64,000 bases of DNA from an uncultured Lachnospiraceae bacterium (GCA_910587105.1 CAJUMB010000005.1:1-64000); one strand, 5' to 3'; shown: positions 52,580-61,498, numbered from the stretch's first letter. Numbers and translations are program-made. The notes: generated from the sequence alone by a model not told the origin.

Positions 52580-53119
52580 CTAATCAATTTTCTTGATGGA
52601 TGGAAAATACCGAATCAGGGCTTTTCCCACAATCAGGTCTTCACTGACATATTTGTTATTCCAGAACCGGGAATCCTTGGAATAATTCCGGTTATCCCCC
52701 AGCATAAAATAAGAGTCTTCCGGCACAGTATAGGGGCCGAAATCACCCAGAGGGTCTTCCGGACAGAAACTGTCGTCCAGAGGTTTCTCCGAATCGTTGA
52801 TGTAGACTTTTCCCTCCCGCATGGCAACTGTCTCTCCGGGAAGCCCGATAATACGCTTGATAAACAGTTCGCTGGGGTTGTCGGGATATTTGAAAATGAT
52901 CACATCATACCTTTTTGGCTGGTCAAATTTATATGCCAGGCGGAATCCAAAGATTCTGTCATTGGTCATAATAGTCTCTTCCATAGATTCGGAAGGAATT
53001 TTTGCGTTAATCAACACCACATTATTGACCACAAATACCACGATAACCACAAATACGATCATGTGGATGTATTCCTTCACTTCTTTTAGGACAGCCTGAT
53101 TCCATTCTATTTTTTTCAT
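52580..53119 (-). CDS. lepB: signal peptidase I
   Basis: The 179-residue enzyme removes signal peptides outside the membrane. One N-terminal membrane segment (about 18-36, IHMIVFVVIVVFVVNNVVL) precedes the catalytic domain, with nucleophile Ser in AKIPSESMEETI, Lys in ELFIKRIIGLPGETV, and the conserved FMLGDNRNYSKDSR. The ATG overlaps the stop codon of the upstream pseudouridine synthase (ATGA), so the much longer frame is rejected. Confidence 0.95.
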   Translation of the reverse strand: MKKIEWNQAVLKEVKEYIHMIVFVVIVVFVVNNVVLINAKIPSESMEETIMTNDRIFGFRLAYKFDQPKRYDVIIFKYPDNPSELFIKRIIGLPGETVAMREGKVYINDSEKPLDDSFCPEDPLGDFGPYTVPEDSYFMLGDNRNYSKDSRFWNNKYVSEDLIVGKALIRYFPSIKKID

Positions 53120-54111
53120 GGCATGCATTCCTCCAGATGTTCTCTTTGTAAAAAACTTCGCAAATGCCCGGGCAGTTCTGCATAATATGATCTGCCTGAC
53201 AGTTCTTCCAGCAGTCCTGTGCACTCCGGAAATTCCAATTTCCAGGCATGAAGCATTTGATGACGCAGCCCCCTCTGCCAGGGCGCATCACCCATATGTC
53301 CGGGAATGCCATACTTTCTGTCACCTGCCACCGGATGGCCCATCTGGGCCAGGTGCGCACGGATTTGATGGGTTTTCCCTGTGATAAGCTGTACCTCCAG
53401 CAGTGTCAGGCTTCCGTTATCTCCCAGAGGCCGGTAGGCTGTTTCCACGTAATCTCTTTGGTCCCGGCCCACATCACCAGCTTCTCCGTCCTCCCATATG
53501 AAAACTTTATTCTGACTGTCTGATTTCTGCAGATACCCCTGCAGGTGTTCCTGCTGTTTCAAAATTCCCTGCACCGGGCACAGGTAATATTTTCCCAGCT
53601 GTCTTTTCTGGAACATGGATGATAACTCCTGCTGGGCGCGTACAGATTTCCCGGCTGCCACAATGCCGCTGGTATTTCTATCCAGCCGGTTACACACACC
53701 CGGCGAAAATCCCGCTGCCTTCCCGCCGCGGCACAGATAATCCCTCACCCACTCCGACAGTGAATAATCCTCCGGACAGCTTTTCTGAGACAGAACACCG
53801 CTGGGCTTATTCAAAAGCAGCACCTGGTCATTTTCATAGATAATGTCCGGTTCCTGCTCCAGATTCTGCCTGGCCGTCTCTGCTGGAAGAGGCGCGGAAA
53901 ATTTGTCCAGAGTTTCCTCACTCAAAAACATCTGAATCTGATCGCCGGAACAAAGCCGCTCACTGCCCGCCGCTTTCTTTCCATTTAATGTAATATTCTT
54001 CTTCCGGAGCATTTTATAAAGGAATCCTTTGGGAGCCTGCGTCAAAATTTTGTGAAGATATTTATCAAAGCGCTGCCCCGCATCTGTCTCCGAAACCGAT
54101 ACCTGTCTCAT
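53116..54111 (-). CDS. RluA family pseudouridine synthase
   Basis: The 331-residue enzyme has an N-terminal S4 domain (RFDKYLHKILTQAPKGFLYK, KKNITLNGKKA) and the synthase core with catalytic Asp in GVCNRLDRNTSGIVAAGK near residue 135, followed by TGKTHQIRAHLAQMGHPVAG and GDRKYG. Among Firmicutes it looks like the RluD/YjbO-type group; the exact uridine cannot be assigned. It couples to lepB by a four-base overlap. The start at 54111 follows GGGAGGCTAT; the ORF extends 39 codons further without support. Confidence 0.92.
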   Translation of the reverse strand: MRQVSVSETDAGQRFDKYLHKILTQAPKGFLYKMLRKKNITLNGKKAAGSERLCSGDQIQMFLSEETLDKFSAPLPAETARQNLEQEPDIIYENDQVLLLNKPSGVLSQKSCPEDYSLSEWVRDYLCRGGKAAGFSPGVCNRLDRNTSGIVAAGKSVRAQQELSSMFQKRQLGKYYLCPVQGILKQQEHLQGYLQKSDSQNKVFIWEDGEAGDVGRDQRDYVETAYRPLGDNGSLTLLEVQLITGKTHQIRAHLAQMGHPVAGDRKYGIPGHMGDAPWQRGLRHQMLHAWKLEFPECTGLLEELSGRSYYAELPGHLRSFLQREHLEECMP

Positions 54112-54227
54112 ATAGCCTCCCGTCTCACCTGCAATAAAAGAACCGCCAATCCAATCTGCTGCCAGCAGCTTCTCCGTATACGATGGTATGAAAACGTCCC
54201 GCAGAGCAGCATCTGCGGGACACAGCA

Positions 54228-54893
54228 TTATAATTTCTCATAACTGCCATCCAGCACCTGTGTATAAGACTCTATGTAATAATCTGCCAGTCTGCGCTTC
54301 TCTGCATCCTGACACTGGCTGTAATCATCCCGGACAGCACAGGTACGCATCCCCGCACTTTTTCCCGCCCGGATACCTACGGGAATGTCTTCAAACACCA
54401 TACAGTGTTCAGCAGCAGTCCCCAGTCTCCTGGCCGCCTCAATATACACATCCGGCTCCGGCTTTGCCCTCTCCACATCGCCGCAGGTAACCACAGCAGA
54501 AAAAAAGTCTTCCAGCTTATGGCCTCTCAGGGCGGCCTGTACCAGATTCACATGGTTACTGGACGCAATCGCCGCCGGAATCTGTTTCTGCTTCAAATAG
54601 TCCAGAAATTCTCTCAGCCCCGGTTTCATGGCAACCTTGTGCAGATACTGGTCCATTGCCATCTCCGTCCACTCCGCCGCAATTTCTTCCGGGGTGTCCG
54701 GCAGGGAAAAACGGTTTTTAAAATATCTGGCCACTTCCATAAATTCCATAGATTCCAGCTCCTGGGGAAGATCATCTGGCAGGGAAATCCCCCTGCGTCC
54801 CAGAAATTCCACATCTACATTTCTCCAGATGCCCATGGAGTCCACCAGTGTTCCGTCCAGGTCAAAAATAACAGCTTTTATATTTTCTAACAT
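54228..54893 (-). CDS. HAD superfamily phosphatase, beta-phosphoglucomutase-like
   Basis: The 221-residue protein has the HAD motifs: nucleophile loop AVIFDLDGTLVDSMGIWR at the start, motif II AAIASSNHVN near 110, Lys in RAKPEPDVYIEAARRLG and VFEDIPVGIRAGKSAGM. The four-helix cap is of the beta-phosphoglucomutase/phosphatase class. The substrate is a small phosphate ester or sugar phosphate. The start is chosen five bases after GGAG; an upstream ATG five codons earlier near the relQ stop is possible. Confidence 0.9.
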   Translation of the reverse strand: MLENIKAVIFDLDGTLVDSMGIWRNVDVEFLGRRGISLPDDLPQELESMEFMEVARYFKNRFSLPDTPEEIAAEWTEMAMDQYLHKVAMKPGLREFLDYLKQKQIPAAIASSNHVNLVQAALRGHKLEDFFSAVVTCGDVERAKPEPDVYIEAARRLGTAAEHCMVFEDIPVGIRAGKSAGMRTCAVRDDYSQCQDAEKRRLADYYIESYTQVLDGSYEKL

Positions 54894-54911
54894 CATATCT
54901 CCATTCATTTC

Positions 54912-55730
54912 TCATGCCATAAACTCTTTCGTAACTGCCTGCGCCCGGTAGCCTTCCGTAATAATATCCAGCTGCCGGTGAAATCTTTCCAGCTGCTGGA
55001 GATTGTTGCTCTCATACACCCGGAAGAATTCATCCTGAATCTTCTTCACCTCCCGTTTGCTGGAGAACTTATACAGATTTTCTATGTTATTTAAGATATC
55101 TGCCACCAGATTCGTCTGAAGCTGTGAGAAGTTCTGTGCGTCCATAATCTCACTGCGCACAGAGGACATCTCCCGGTCCAGAAGCAAAATAGCCGCCGCC
55201 GCTTTGCTCAGCCGCTCTCTCACATGAGGCGGCATATTCCCCTTATATTTATATTGAAGGGAGTGCTCGATGGTTGCCCAGAAGTTCATGGCCAATGTGC
55301 GGATCTGGATTTCCGCCTGCAGCCGTCTGGGGCCGTCTATTGTCTGTACTGTATAATAAATGATTAAGTGATAGCTTCGGTAACCGCTTTCTTTCACGTT
55401 AATCAGATAATTCTTCTCATATTTAATCTCCATATCCGAACATTTCTGGATGATAGATACCACCGCATCAATATCCTCCTCAAACTGACAGATAATGCGG
55501 ATGCCGGCAATGTCCTCTACCTCCGCCTCCAGACGGTCGAAAGGAATGCCTTTGCGCTGCATTTTCTCCAGAATGCTGGCAATGCTTTTTACACGGCCGA
55601 TTACCTGTTCCATGGGTGAATACAAGTCTTTTTCCTTGTGTTCTCTAATAATATGGTTAAACTTTACAACCAGTTCCCGGACTGCCAGTTCATAGGGACT
55701 CAAAAGATTCCTCCACAACTGTATTTCCAT
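54912..55730 (-). CDS. relQ: small alarmone synthetase (RelQ-like)
   Basis: The 272-residue protein has the (p)ppGpp synthetase domain alone: GRVKSIASILEKMQRKGIP, DIAGIRIICQFEEDI, NVKESGYRSYHLII and the catalytic LQAEIQIRTLAMNFWATIEH. There is no HD hydrolase and no TGS or ACT domain, so it makes but does not destroy the alarmone. The length is a little above typical RelQ (about 210-260), through a longer C-terminal helix. The ATG at 55730 follows AAGGAGAGGAACT. Confidence 0.93.
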   Translation of the reverse strand: MEIQLWRNLLSPYELAVRELVVKFNHIIREHKEKDLYSPMEQVIGRVKSIASILEKMQRKGIPFDRLEAEVEDIAGIRIICQFEEDIDAVVSIIQKCSDMEIKYEKNYLINVKESGYRSYHLIIYYTVQTIDGPRRLQAEIQIRTLAMNFWATIEHSLQYKYKGNMPPHVRERLSKAAAAILLLDREMSSVRSEIMDAQNFSQLQTNLVADILNNIENLYKFSSKREVKKIQDEFFRVYESNNLQQLERFHRQLDIITEGYRAQAVTKEFMA

Positions 55731-55826
55731 AGTTCCTCTCCTTAACAATCACCATCATATTTCTTAATAATTAGTATACCATAGATTTGTAATTTTTGCC
55801 TCCCAAAATGAAAGAGTTCATAAAAA

Positions 55827-56636
55827 TTACATAGCTGTCTCCAGATAGCGCAGAACCCAGTAAGGATTTACACTCAGTTCCGGATGATTTGGTGTCTCTA
55901 TGTAAATTCCCAGGTGCAGATGAGTGGCAAACTGCCCCCTGGTTCCCTCTGGCCCGTATCCGGTGTTCCCCATAAATCCCAGAATCTGCCCTGCCGTAAC
56001 CGCATCTCCCTTCTGAAATTCCCTTTCATAAGAATCCAGGTGGGCATAGTAGAAGTACCCGCCGCCAGGACTGCGTATTCCGATTCTGTATCCCCCCAGG
56101 GGAAGCCATCCTGACTGCTCTACAATTCCATCTGTGATACTGACTACCGGGTCATGGCCCGGCTGGCCGGATGCTCCAAATAAATCACATCCCTCGTGCC
56201 GGCGCTCCCCGCTGTTTCCCCTGGGAGCCATCCAGGAATTTTCATAGAAAACTTCCGGCGCCTTTACCGGAAAGCATTCCAAATCCCCCCATACTGCTCC
56301 ATATGCCCGCTGGCTTTCTTCCCACAATTCCCTTTTGAAATGCTCCACTAAAGGCGCTTTGGTATAAAACTTTTCCGGATAAAAGTGCCCCATGAGCATA
56401 GTAGCGGCTATGGCATCGGATACGTCCCCCTGAGTCCGGCTGTCAAGTTTCTGGATGATTTGTCCGATTAACTTTGCATTCAGCTGCTGTTCCCGGAAAG
56501 CATCTCCCTCCAGGTCATGGATTTCCATACCAGAAACGGTACTTCGCGCATATAAAATATCTGTCTCGTATTTACAAAAAACTGCTATGGCAAATAGCAG
56601 CCACATACATACTGTCAAATAGCGAATCAGCCGCAT
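55827..56636 (-). CDS. membrane-anchored M23 family peptidase
   Basis: The 269-residue protein has an N-terminal membrane segment (about 4-20, YLTVCMWLLFAIAVF), a helical stalk of about 110 residues, and a lysostaphin-like M23 domain with HEGCDLFGASGQ (His, Asp), YFYYAHLDSYE and ATHLHLGIYIE (HxH). All zinc ligands are intact, so cell-wall endopeptidase activity is likely. The stalk is unusually long for a stand-alone peptidase. It starts 11 bases downstream of pepD and could be co-transcribed with it. Confidence 0.9.
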   Translation of the reverse strand: MRLIRYLTVCMWLLFAIAVFCKYETDILYARSTVSGMEIHDLEGDAFREQQLNAKLIGQIIQKLDSRTQGDVSDAIAATMLMGHFYPEKFYTKAPLVEHFKRELWEESQRAYGAVWGDLECFPVKAPEVFYENSWMAPRGNSGERRHEGCDLFGASGQPGHDPVVSITDGIVEQSGWLPLGGYRIGIRSPGGGYFYYAHLDSYEREFQKGDAVTAGQILGFMGNTGYGPEGTRGQFATHLHLGIYIETPNHPELSVNPYWVLRYLETAM

Positions 56637-56647
56637 AAACTGCCTTT

Positions 56648-58087
56648 CTATAATCTTCGAAGAACCTCCAGCAAATAGGCAAATACTTTCTGCGTCGAGG
56701 ATATGGATAGAGTCTCATCCGGTGTGTGGATATTTTTCATATCCGGACCGATGGACACACAGTCCAGACCGGGAATGGCCTGGTAGAACACTCCGCACTC
56801 CAGTCCGGCATGAATGGCCATGATTTTGGGCTTAGCCTGATACATTTCTTCATAAACTTCAGCCATCAGACTGCGCAGCTGGGAATCCGCCCGGTATTCC
56901 CAGGCAGGATAACAGCCTGAGACCTCTGCAGTACCTCCCAGAAACTCCGCCAGGAAACCGATCTTCTCTTTCAGATGGCTGATGGCTGACTCTATGCTGC
57001 TGCGCACACCGCTGACTCCATACAGTGCATCCTTTTCCAGACGCAGAACTCCCAGATTGGACGAGGTTTCCACCAAATGCCGGCACACGCCGCTGTATTT
57101 GTACACACCGTCGGGAACCTGCATCAAAAAGAACAGCAGCCTGCTTTTTCCGGAGGGGTCCAAAACCTCATATTCTCCTTCCCCGCCGATTTCGGCATCC
57201 ACTGTAATATCATCATCAGACCCTGCGTATTCCCTGCGGATATCCGCCTGCCAGCTTTCTATAAAAGAGAAAAACTGTTCCTTTTGTTCAGGAGAAACCA
57301 CCAGCTGCACATCGCACCGGGCCGGTATCACATTATCTTTGTCTCCCCCGGATAATCCGGCAATCTCATACTCTGCAGCCTGGTCCAGTTCATAGAGAAA
57401 GCGTCCCATCAAAATATGGGCATTCCCTCTCTTTCTGTGTATATCAGAACCGGAATGACCGCCTTTTAATCCACAGACAGACAGAGACACCTGTTCGCCT
57501 TTTGTCTTGATATATTTCATGGGAATTTCCACATGGACACTTCCGCCGCCGGCACAGCCTGCCCACAGGATGCCTTCCTCCTCTGAGTCCAGATTGATCA
57601 TTCTTTTGGATTTCAGACAGCCAAGGTCCATTCCCCTGGCACCCAAAAGCCCGATCTCCTCATCAACGGTAAAAACAACCTCCAGAGGCGGATGTTCATA
57701 CTCACTGCTCTCCAAAACAGCCAGAGCATATGCCAGTGCGATTCCGTCATCGCCTCCCAGTGTGGTATCTCTGGCTGTCAGACTGTCACCCTCTACTTCC
57801 AGAACCAGAGGGTCTTTCTCAAAATCATGGCTGCTGTCTGGACGTTTCTCCGCCACCATATCCATATGCCCCTGCAGAATCACCGGAGGTGCCTCTTTCG
57901 TCCCCTTTTTGAAGATTACCACATTTCCCTGCTCATCTTGTATATATTCCAGTCCATGTTCTTTGGCAAAAGATACCAGATAACCGCTGATGCGCCCGGT
58001 ATTTCCGGACCCGTGGGGAATTCTGCTTAATTGTTCAAAATAATAAAATACTCTGACAGGCTCCAGGCCCTCCAACACAGCTTTCAT
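56648..58087 (-). CDS. pepD: aminoacyl-histidine dipeptidase (M20, PepD)
   Basis: The 479-residue di-zinc enzyme cleaves Xaa-His dipeptides. Metal ligands are visible in VILQGHMDMVAEKRPDS, RDTTLGGDDGIALAYALAV, VFTVDEEIGLLGARG and the late AIHAGLECGVFYQAIPG. A lid domain lies between. The start at 58087 follows AGGAGGCTTGAG; the open frame 20 codons upstream has no ribosome site and would reach into the divergent ylbJ leader. Confidence 0.95.
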   Translation of the reverse strand: MKAVLEGLEPVRVFYYFEQLSRIPHGSGNTGRISGYLVSFAKEHGLEYIQDEQGNVVIFKKGTKEAPPVILQGHMDMVAEKRPDSSHDFEKDPLVLEVEGDSLTARDTTLGGDDGIALAYALAVLESSEYEHPPLEVVFTVDEEIGLLGARGMDLGCLKSKRMINLDSEEEGILWAGCAGGGSVHVEIPMKYIKTKGEQVSLSVCGLKGGHSGSDIHRKRGNAHILMGRFLYELDQAAEYEIAGLSGGDKDNVIPARCDVQLVVSPEQKEQFFSFIESWQADIRREYAGSDDDITVDAEIGGEGEYEVLDPSGKSRLLFFLMQVPDGVYKYSGVCRHLVETSSNLGVLRLEKDALYGVSGVRSSIESAISHLKEKIGFLAEFLGGTAEVSGCYPAWEYRADSQLRSLMAEVYEEMYQAKPKIMAIHAGLECGVFYQAIPGLDCVSIGPDMKNIHTPDETLSISSTQKVFAYLLEVLRRL

Positions 58088-58292
58088 CTCAAGCCTCCTA
58101 AAATAATAATTTTCCAAATATGGTTTTATAAATCTTTTCCATCCCAATCATTTCTGCCTGTTGTACACAATATATTATAAAAGTACACACAGCGGTTTCG
58201 CACCTTCACAGTTACGAGTACACTTAAAAGTATACGCCGGCACAGCCGCCGCTATTCCAAGGACACTCATTCTTTATCTAATGGAGGACCCC

Positions 58293-59237
58293 ATGACAGC
58301 CCGGATTTTTAAAACCAAAAATATTTTAACATTGGGCATTGCCCTGCTTCTCGCTTACATGTTTGCGCACCCTCAGAAAGCTCTCCATGCATCCCAGCAG
58401 GGTCTTTTACTCTGGTTTCACACCCTGCTTCCCACTCTGCTTCCGTTTATGATTCTCTCAAACCTGGTTATCCGGCTGGGAACAGCCGAGAAACTGCTGT
58501 CCCCCTGTGCCCCCCTGTTCCGTGTTCTTTTCGGATTGTCGCCGGCAGGCACTTACGTCTATCTGCTGGGCCTGCTCTGCGGCTATCCCATGGGAGCAAA
58601 GCTCACTGCAGATTTGTACAAAGAAAAAAGAATTCCCAAGAGTGAGGCCATGTACCTTCTCACATTCAGCAACAATCCCAGTCCTGCTTTTCTGTCTTCC
58701 TACGTGCTGCTGCAGTGCCTCCACATGCCTCAGTATACCCTGCCTTCCTTTGGTATCCTGTATGCATCCAATTACATCACCTGTCTGCTTTTCCGCCGCA
58801 GATACCAGACATCCTCCTCCCGGCCGGACCATAAAAGAAAAGAGATATCTCCGCTTCCCCCGGCAGGAAAGCTGCTGGATATCTCTATCATGAATGCCTT
58901 TGAAACCATCACCCGTCTGGGGGGCTTTATCATTTTGTTTTCTGTATTATCCGCCGCACTGAACCAATATCTGGCTCTGGGAAATGCCACACCCTGCTTT
59001 CTGGGCATCTTTGAGATCTCCACGGGCCTTCCGGCCATTGCCGCATCATCGCTTTCTACAGAAGCCAGATATATTCTCTCCATGGGATGCACTTCCCTGG
59101 GCGGCCTGTGCGTCATGGCACAGACAAACACGGTCATCCGCGGTTCTGGTCTGCCGCTGGGTCCCTATGTGGAGGGTAAGCTGCTGAACGCTTCCCTGGC
59201 GCTCATATTCAGTTTACTCTTCCTCAAGTGTGTCTAA
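58293..59237 (+). CDS. ylbJ: sporulation integral membrane protein YlbJ
   Basis: The 314-residue protein has about eight membrane segments and the two halves typical of YlbJ/nucleoside-recognition (Gate) domains: LLLWFHTLLPTLLPFMILSN, LGLLCGYPMGAKLTADLYK and TFSNNPSPAFLSSYVLL. In Bacillus it is needed for spore formation and sits with rsmD and coaD, as it does here. The ATG at 58293 follows GGAGG. Its last 24 bases overlap the 3' end of the convergent coiled-coil gene. Confidence 0.92.
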   Translation: MTARIFKTKNILTLGIALLLAYMFAHPQKALHASQQGLLLWFHTLLPTLLPFMILSNLVIRLGTAEKLLSPCAPLFRVLFGLSPAGTYVYLLGLLCGYPMGAKLTADLYKEKRIPKSEAMYLLTFSNNPSPAFLSSYVLLQCLHMPQYTLPSFGILYASNYITCLLFRRRYQTSSSRPDHKRKEISPLPPAGKLLDISIMNAFETITRLGGFIILFSVLSAALNQYLALGNATPCFLGIFEISTGLPAIAASSLSTEARYILSMGCTSLGGLCVMAQTNTVIRGSGLPLGPYVEGKLLNASLALIFSLLFLKCV

Positions 59238-59900
59238 TTCGTCAAGTTCATCCAGATCGTCCAGGTCATCTATATCATCCAGCTTCTCTTCCTCCTTCAT
59301 TTCCTGTACAGGGGAAGAAGCTGCAGTCTGATAAGAACTGGTCATGGCTGCCGCCTGGGCAGTCTGGGGTGCCAGCTCTTTTCTGTTCTGAGTCACCACA
59401 CTGCCGCAGCTTTGGAGGGCATCCAGGAAAATTCCATATTTGCCCCCTGCGTTTTCCAGAGTTTCCTGAATCACCTGCTCTATATTGGCCAGCATCTCAT
59501 CTGTATAAATAATGGCATTCAGACGGATGTCGTTGGCATCCTGAGTGGCCTGGTCCAGAATTTCCTGGGCCTGTCTATTGGAAGCATTGATGGTCTCATT
59601 GGACATAGCGTAAGCACGCTGCATCACTTCATGTTCTGTGACCATCTCCTGCGCTTTTGCCTGTGCGTCTGCCAGAATGCTGTCCGCTTTATTCTGTGCA
59701 TCCTCCAAAATGGCATCTTTGTTGTTGATAATTTTCTGGTAACGTTTAATCTCATCAGGAGTCTTCAGACGCAGTTCCCGCAGCAATTCCTCCAACTCTT
59801 CTTTATTCACTACAATTTTTGTGGTGGACAAAGGCTGGTACTTACAACTGTCCACATATTCTTCAATCTCTTCAATAATCTGCTCAATTCTGCTGCTCAT
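59214..59900 (-). CDS. coiled-coil ATP synthase subunit B/DivIVA-like protein
   Basis: The 228-residue protein begins with a region of about 40 residues, then a long coiled coil (about 40-130; KTPDEIKRYQKIINNKDAIL, EDAQNKADSILADAQAKAQE), then helical repeats and a linker, and ends with a strongly acidic tail of repeated Asp-Leu-Asp/Glu units (DDIDDLDDLDELDELDTLEE). The first part resembles ATP-synthase subunit H or DivIVA-family helices. No membrane segment is present. It may be a scaffold at the pole or septum, but that is inference. Confidence 0.7.
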   Translation of the reverse strand: MSSRIEQIIEEIEEYVDSCKYQPLSTTKIVVNKEELEELLRELRLKTPDEIKRYQKIINNKDAILEDAQNKADSILADAQAKAQEMVTEHEVMQRAYAMSNETINASNRQAQEILDQATQDANDIRLNAIIYTDEMLANIEQVIQETLENAGGKYGIFLDALQSCGSVVTQNRKELAPQTAQAAAMTSSYQTAASSPVQEMKEEEKLDDIDDLDDLDELDELDTLEEE

Positions 59901-59943
59901 GCTACACTCTCCTTATTCATTGCTCCGCCTCCAAGAGCCAGAT

Positions 59944-59966
59944 GCGCTCTAGAGTCTGTTTATTTT
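59944..59966. repeat. element-end junction at the coaD 3' end
   Basis: GCGCTC, TA, then GAGTCTGTTTATTTT: a right-end-like hexamer and a left-end-like 15-mer meet at TA, as at 47948-47963. The coaD stop codon (TAG, minus strand) is formed by this junction. Confidence 0.4.
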
Positions 59967-60431
59967 ACAGTGTATGGCATCCGCTACCAGTTCCGGCACA
60001 AATTTGGATATGTCCCCATTCAGGGAAGCCACTTCTTTCACCGACGAAGAACTCAGATATGCATATTCCAGACTTGTGGTTAAAAACATCGTATCCACAT
60101 CATGCGCCAGAATACGGTTAATCTGAGCCATCTGCAATTCATATTCAAAATCTGTGATTGCCCGCAGTCCCCGTACAATCACACCTGCGCCGCATTCCCG
60201 TGCCAGATCCACAGAAAAGCCTTCGAATGCCCTCACCTTCACATTGGGTATGTCCTCTGTAACCTTTTCTAGTATATTAACACGTTCCTCCATAGAAAAC
60301 AACGAAGTTTTTTTTGAATTGTTTAAAACTCCCACAACCACCTGGTCAAAAGACTTGGAGGCTCTGGTTATAATATCCAGATGTCCATAAGTGACCGGGT
60401 CAAAACTCCCCGGATACACAGCTGTCGACAT
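59949..60431 (-). CDS. coaD: phosphopantetheine adenylyltransferase
   Basis: The 160-residue enzyme performs the penultimate step of coenzyme A synthesis. The nucleotide motif GSFDPVTYGHLDII (xGxFDPxxxGH) is at the start, and later VRGLRAITDFEYELQMAQ and the YLSSSSVKEVASLNGDI block. It follows rsmD as in most Firmicutes. The start at 60431 has GAGG six bases upstream. The last codons (NRL) and stop run into an element-end-like sequence, so the C terminus may have been altered. Confidence 0.96.
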   Translation of the reverse strand: MSTAVYPGSFDPVTYGHLDIITRASKSFDQVVVGVLNNSKKTSLFSMEERVNILEKVTEDIPNVKVRAFEGFSVDLARECGAGVIVRGLRAITDFEYELQMAQINRILAHDVDTMFLTTSLEYAYLSSSSVKEVASLNGDISKFVPELVADAIHCKINRL

Positions 60432-60460
60432 TTTCATCCTCACTTTCTTTATTGAATATG

Positions 60461-60474
60461 TTTCAAACACGCTC
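60461..60474. repeat. solo element end at the rsmD 3' end
   Basis: TTTCAAACACGCTC matches the right end of the 160-base elements (TTTTCAAACATGCTC in copy B). On the minus strand it encodes the last three rsmD residues (ERV) and the stop codon TGA. It is followed by CA, as copy A is. Confidence 0.5.
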
Positions 60475-61014
60475 CAGCCACACATGCGCGTTTGTCTTGT
60501 ATTCTTTTATCTTTTGTATCCCGTATCCCAATGACTGGGCATAATCAAAAGAAGTATCAAGAGAAGCCTCAACAATCACAGTACCGTCTTCATCCAGCAG
60601 GGAAGAACCGGCCAGATACTCCAGCACCTGTTTTTCCAGATCACAGCCGTAAGGCGGGTCCATGAAAATATAGTCAAAGGCCGGCTCCCCTTCCAGCTCC
60701 TTCAGGGCAGCCATTACCTCACGCTTCATAATCCGGCTGTCCTGCGCCAGCCTGGTAAATTCCAAATTTTTCCGGATACATTCCGCTGCCGCCCGGTTCT
60801 TCTCCACAAATACGGCGAAAGCGGCGCCGCGGCTCAAAGCTTCGATGCCGATTGCCCCGCTTCCGCTGAACAGATCCAGAAACCGGCATCCACTCAGCCC
60901 CGGCTGCAGCATATTAAAGAGTGTCTCCTTCGTCCGGTCCGTGGTGGGCCGGGTATCCATCCCCCGGGGCGCCAGCAGTTTCAATCTCCGGGCCTTTCCT
61001 GCTATTACTCTCAT
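60463..61014 (-). CDS. rsmD: 16S rRNA (guanine-966-N2)-methyltransferase
   Basis: The 183-residue SAM enzyme opens MRVIAGKARRLKLLAPRGMD, has the SAM loop LDLFSGSGAIGIEALSRGA and the catalytic YIFMDPPYGCDLE (DPPY). The start overlaps the mgsA stop as ATGA, so ATG at 61014 is preferred to an upstream TTG. Its final codons coincide with a copy of the element end. It belongs to an mgsA-rsmD-coaD operon. Confidence 0.95.
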   Translation of the reverse strand: MRVIAGKARRLKLLAPRGMDTRPTTDRTKETLFNMLQPGLSGCRFLDLFSGSGAIGIEALSRGAAFAVFVEKNRAAAECIRKNLEFTRLAQDSRIMKREVMAALKELEGEPAFDYIFMDPPYGCDLEKQVLEYLAGSSLLDEDGTVIVEASLDTSFDYAQSLGYGIQKIKEYKTNAHVWLERV

Positions 61015-61406
61015 CTCAAATGAAGTCTCCAATCCAAGTCTCCCCGGGACAGTCCCAGAATCAGCATCTCCGCAGTGGCAATGTTTGTGGCCACAGGGAT
61101 ATTGTACTGGTCACAGCATCTGGAAATCATCTCAATATCCGGTTCTTTCCGGTCAACCATAGACGGATTATAGAACATGATAGCCATATCCATATCGCCC
61201 CGCTCGATCATTTCCATAAACTGTTTATCGCCCCCTATACTGCCCGGAAGGAACTTATGTACATGGAGGTTGGTGACTTCCTCAATCCTTCTTCCCGTGG
61301 TTCCGGTAGCATAAACTTCATGTTTCACCAAAATATTTTTATATGCAATACAAAAGTCTTCAATCAGCACTTTTTTACTGTTATGAGCTATAATCCCTAA
61401 ATTCAT
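61011..61406 (-). CDS. mgsA: methylglyoxal synthase
   Basis: The 131-residue enzyme converts dihydroxyacetone phosphate to methylglyoxal, an overflow route when phosphate is short. The phosphate-binding ATGTTGRRIEE, the catalytic Asp loop LPGSIGGDKQFME and the ending GDLDWRLHLR are diagnostic. It has a consensus promoter and is the first gene of a three-gene unit with rsmD and coaD. Confidence 0.95.
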   Translation of the reverse strand: MNLGIIAHNSKKVLIEDFCIAYKNILVKHEVYATGTTGRRIEEVTNLHVHKFLPGSIGGDKQFMEMIERGDMDMAIMFYNPSMVDRKEPDIEMISRCCDQYNIPVATNIATAEMLILGLSRGDLDWRLHLR

Positions 61407-61469
61407 GCACTCACCTCTCGCTTAGTAGTTTAACACTTTAATGTAACGCTGAAATGCAATATTTTTTAT

Positions 61470-61498
61470 ATTATAACAAATAGATAAATAGAGTGCAA
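61470..61498 (-). promoter_or_regulatory. sigma-A promoter of mgsA-rsmD-coaD
   Basis: TTGCAC and TATAAT with a 17-base spacer on the minus strand, about 65 bases before the mgsA ATG in a very A/T-rich gap. Confidence 0.7.

Noticed and set aside
52028..53089. + strand ORF of 353 codons across recU and lepB
   Set aside because: It is a mirror frame of two clear genes, with no domain and no start signal.
59949..60474. coaD as a cassette bounded by element ends
   Set aside because: Ends of the right orientation flank it, but rsmD-coaD adjacency is ancestral in Firmicutes and the left end matches poorly.
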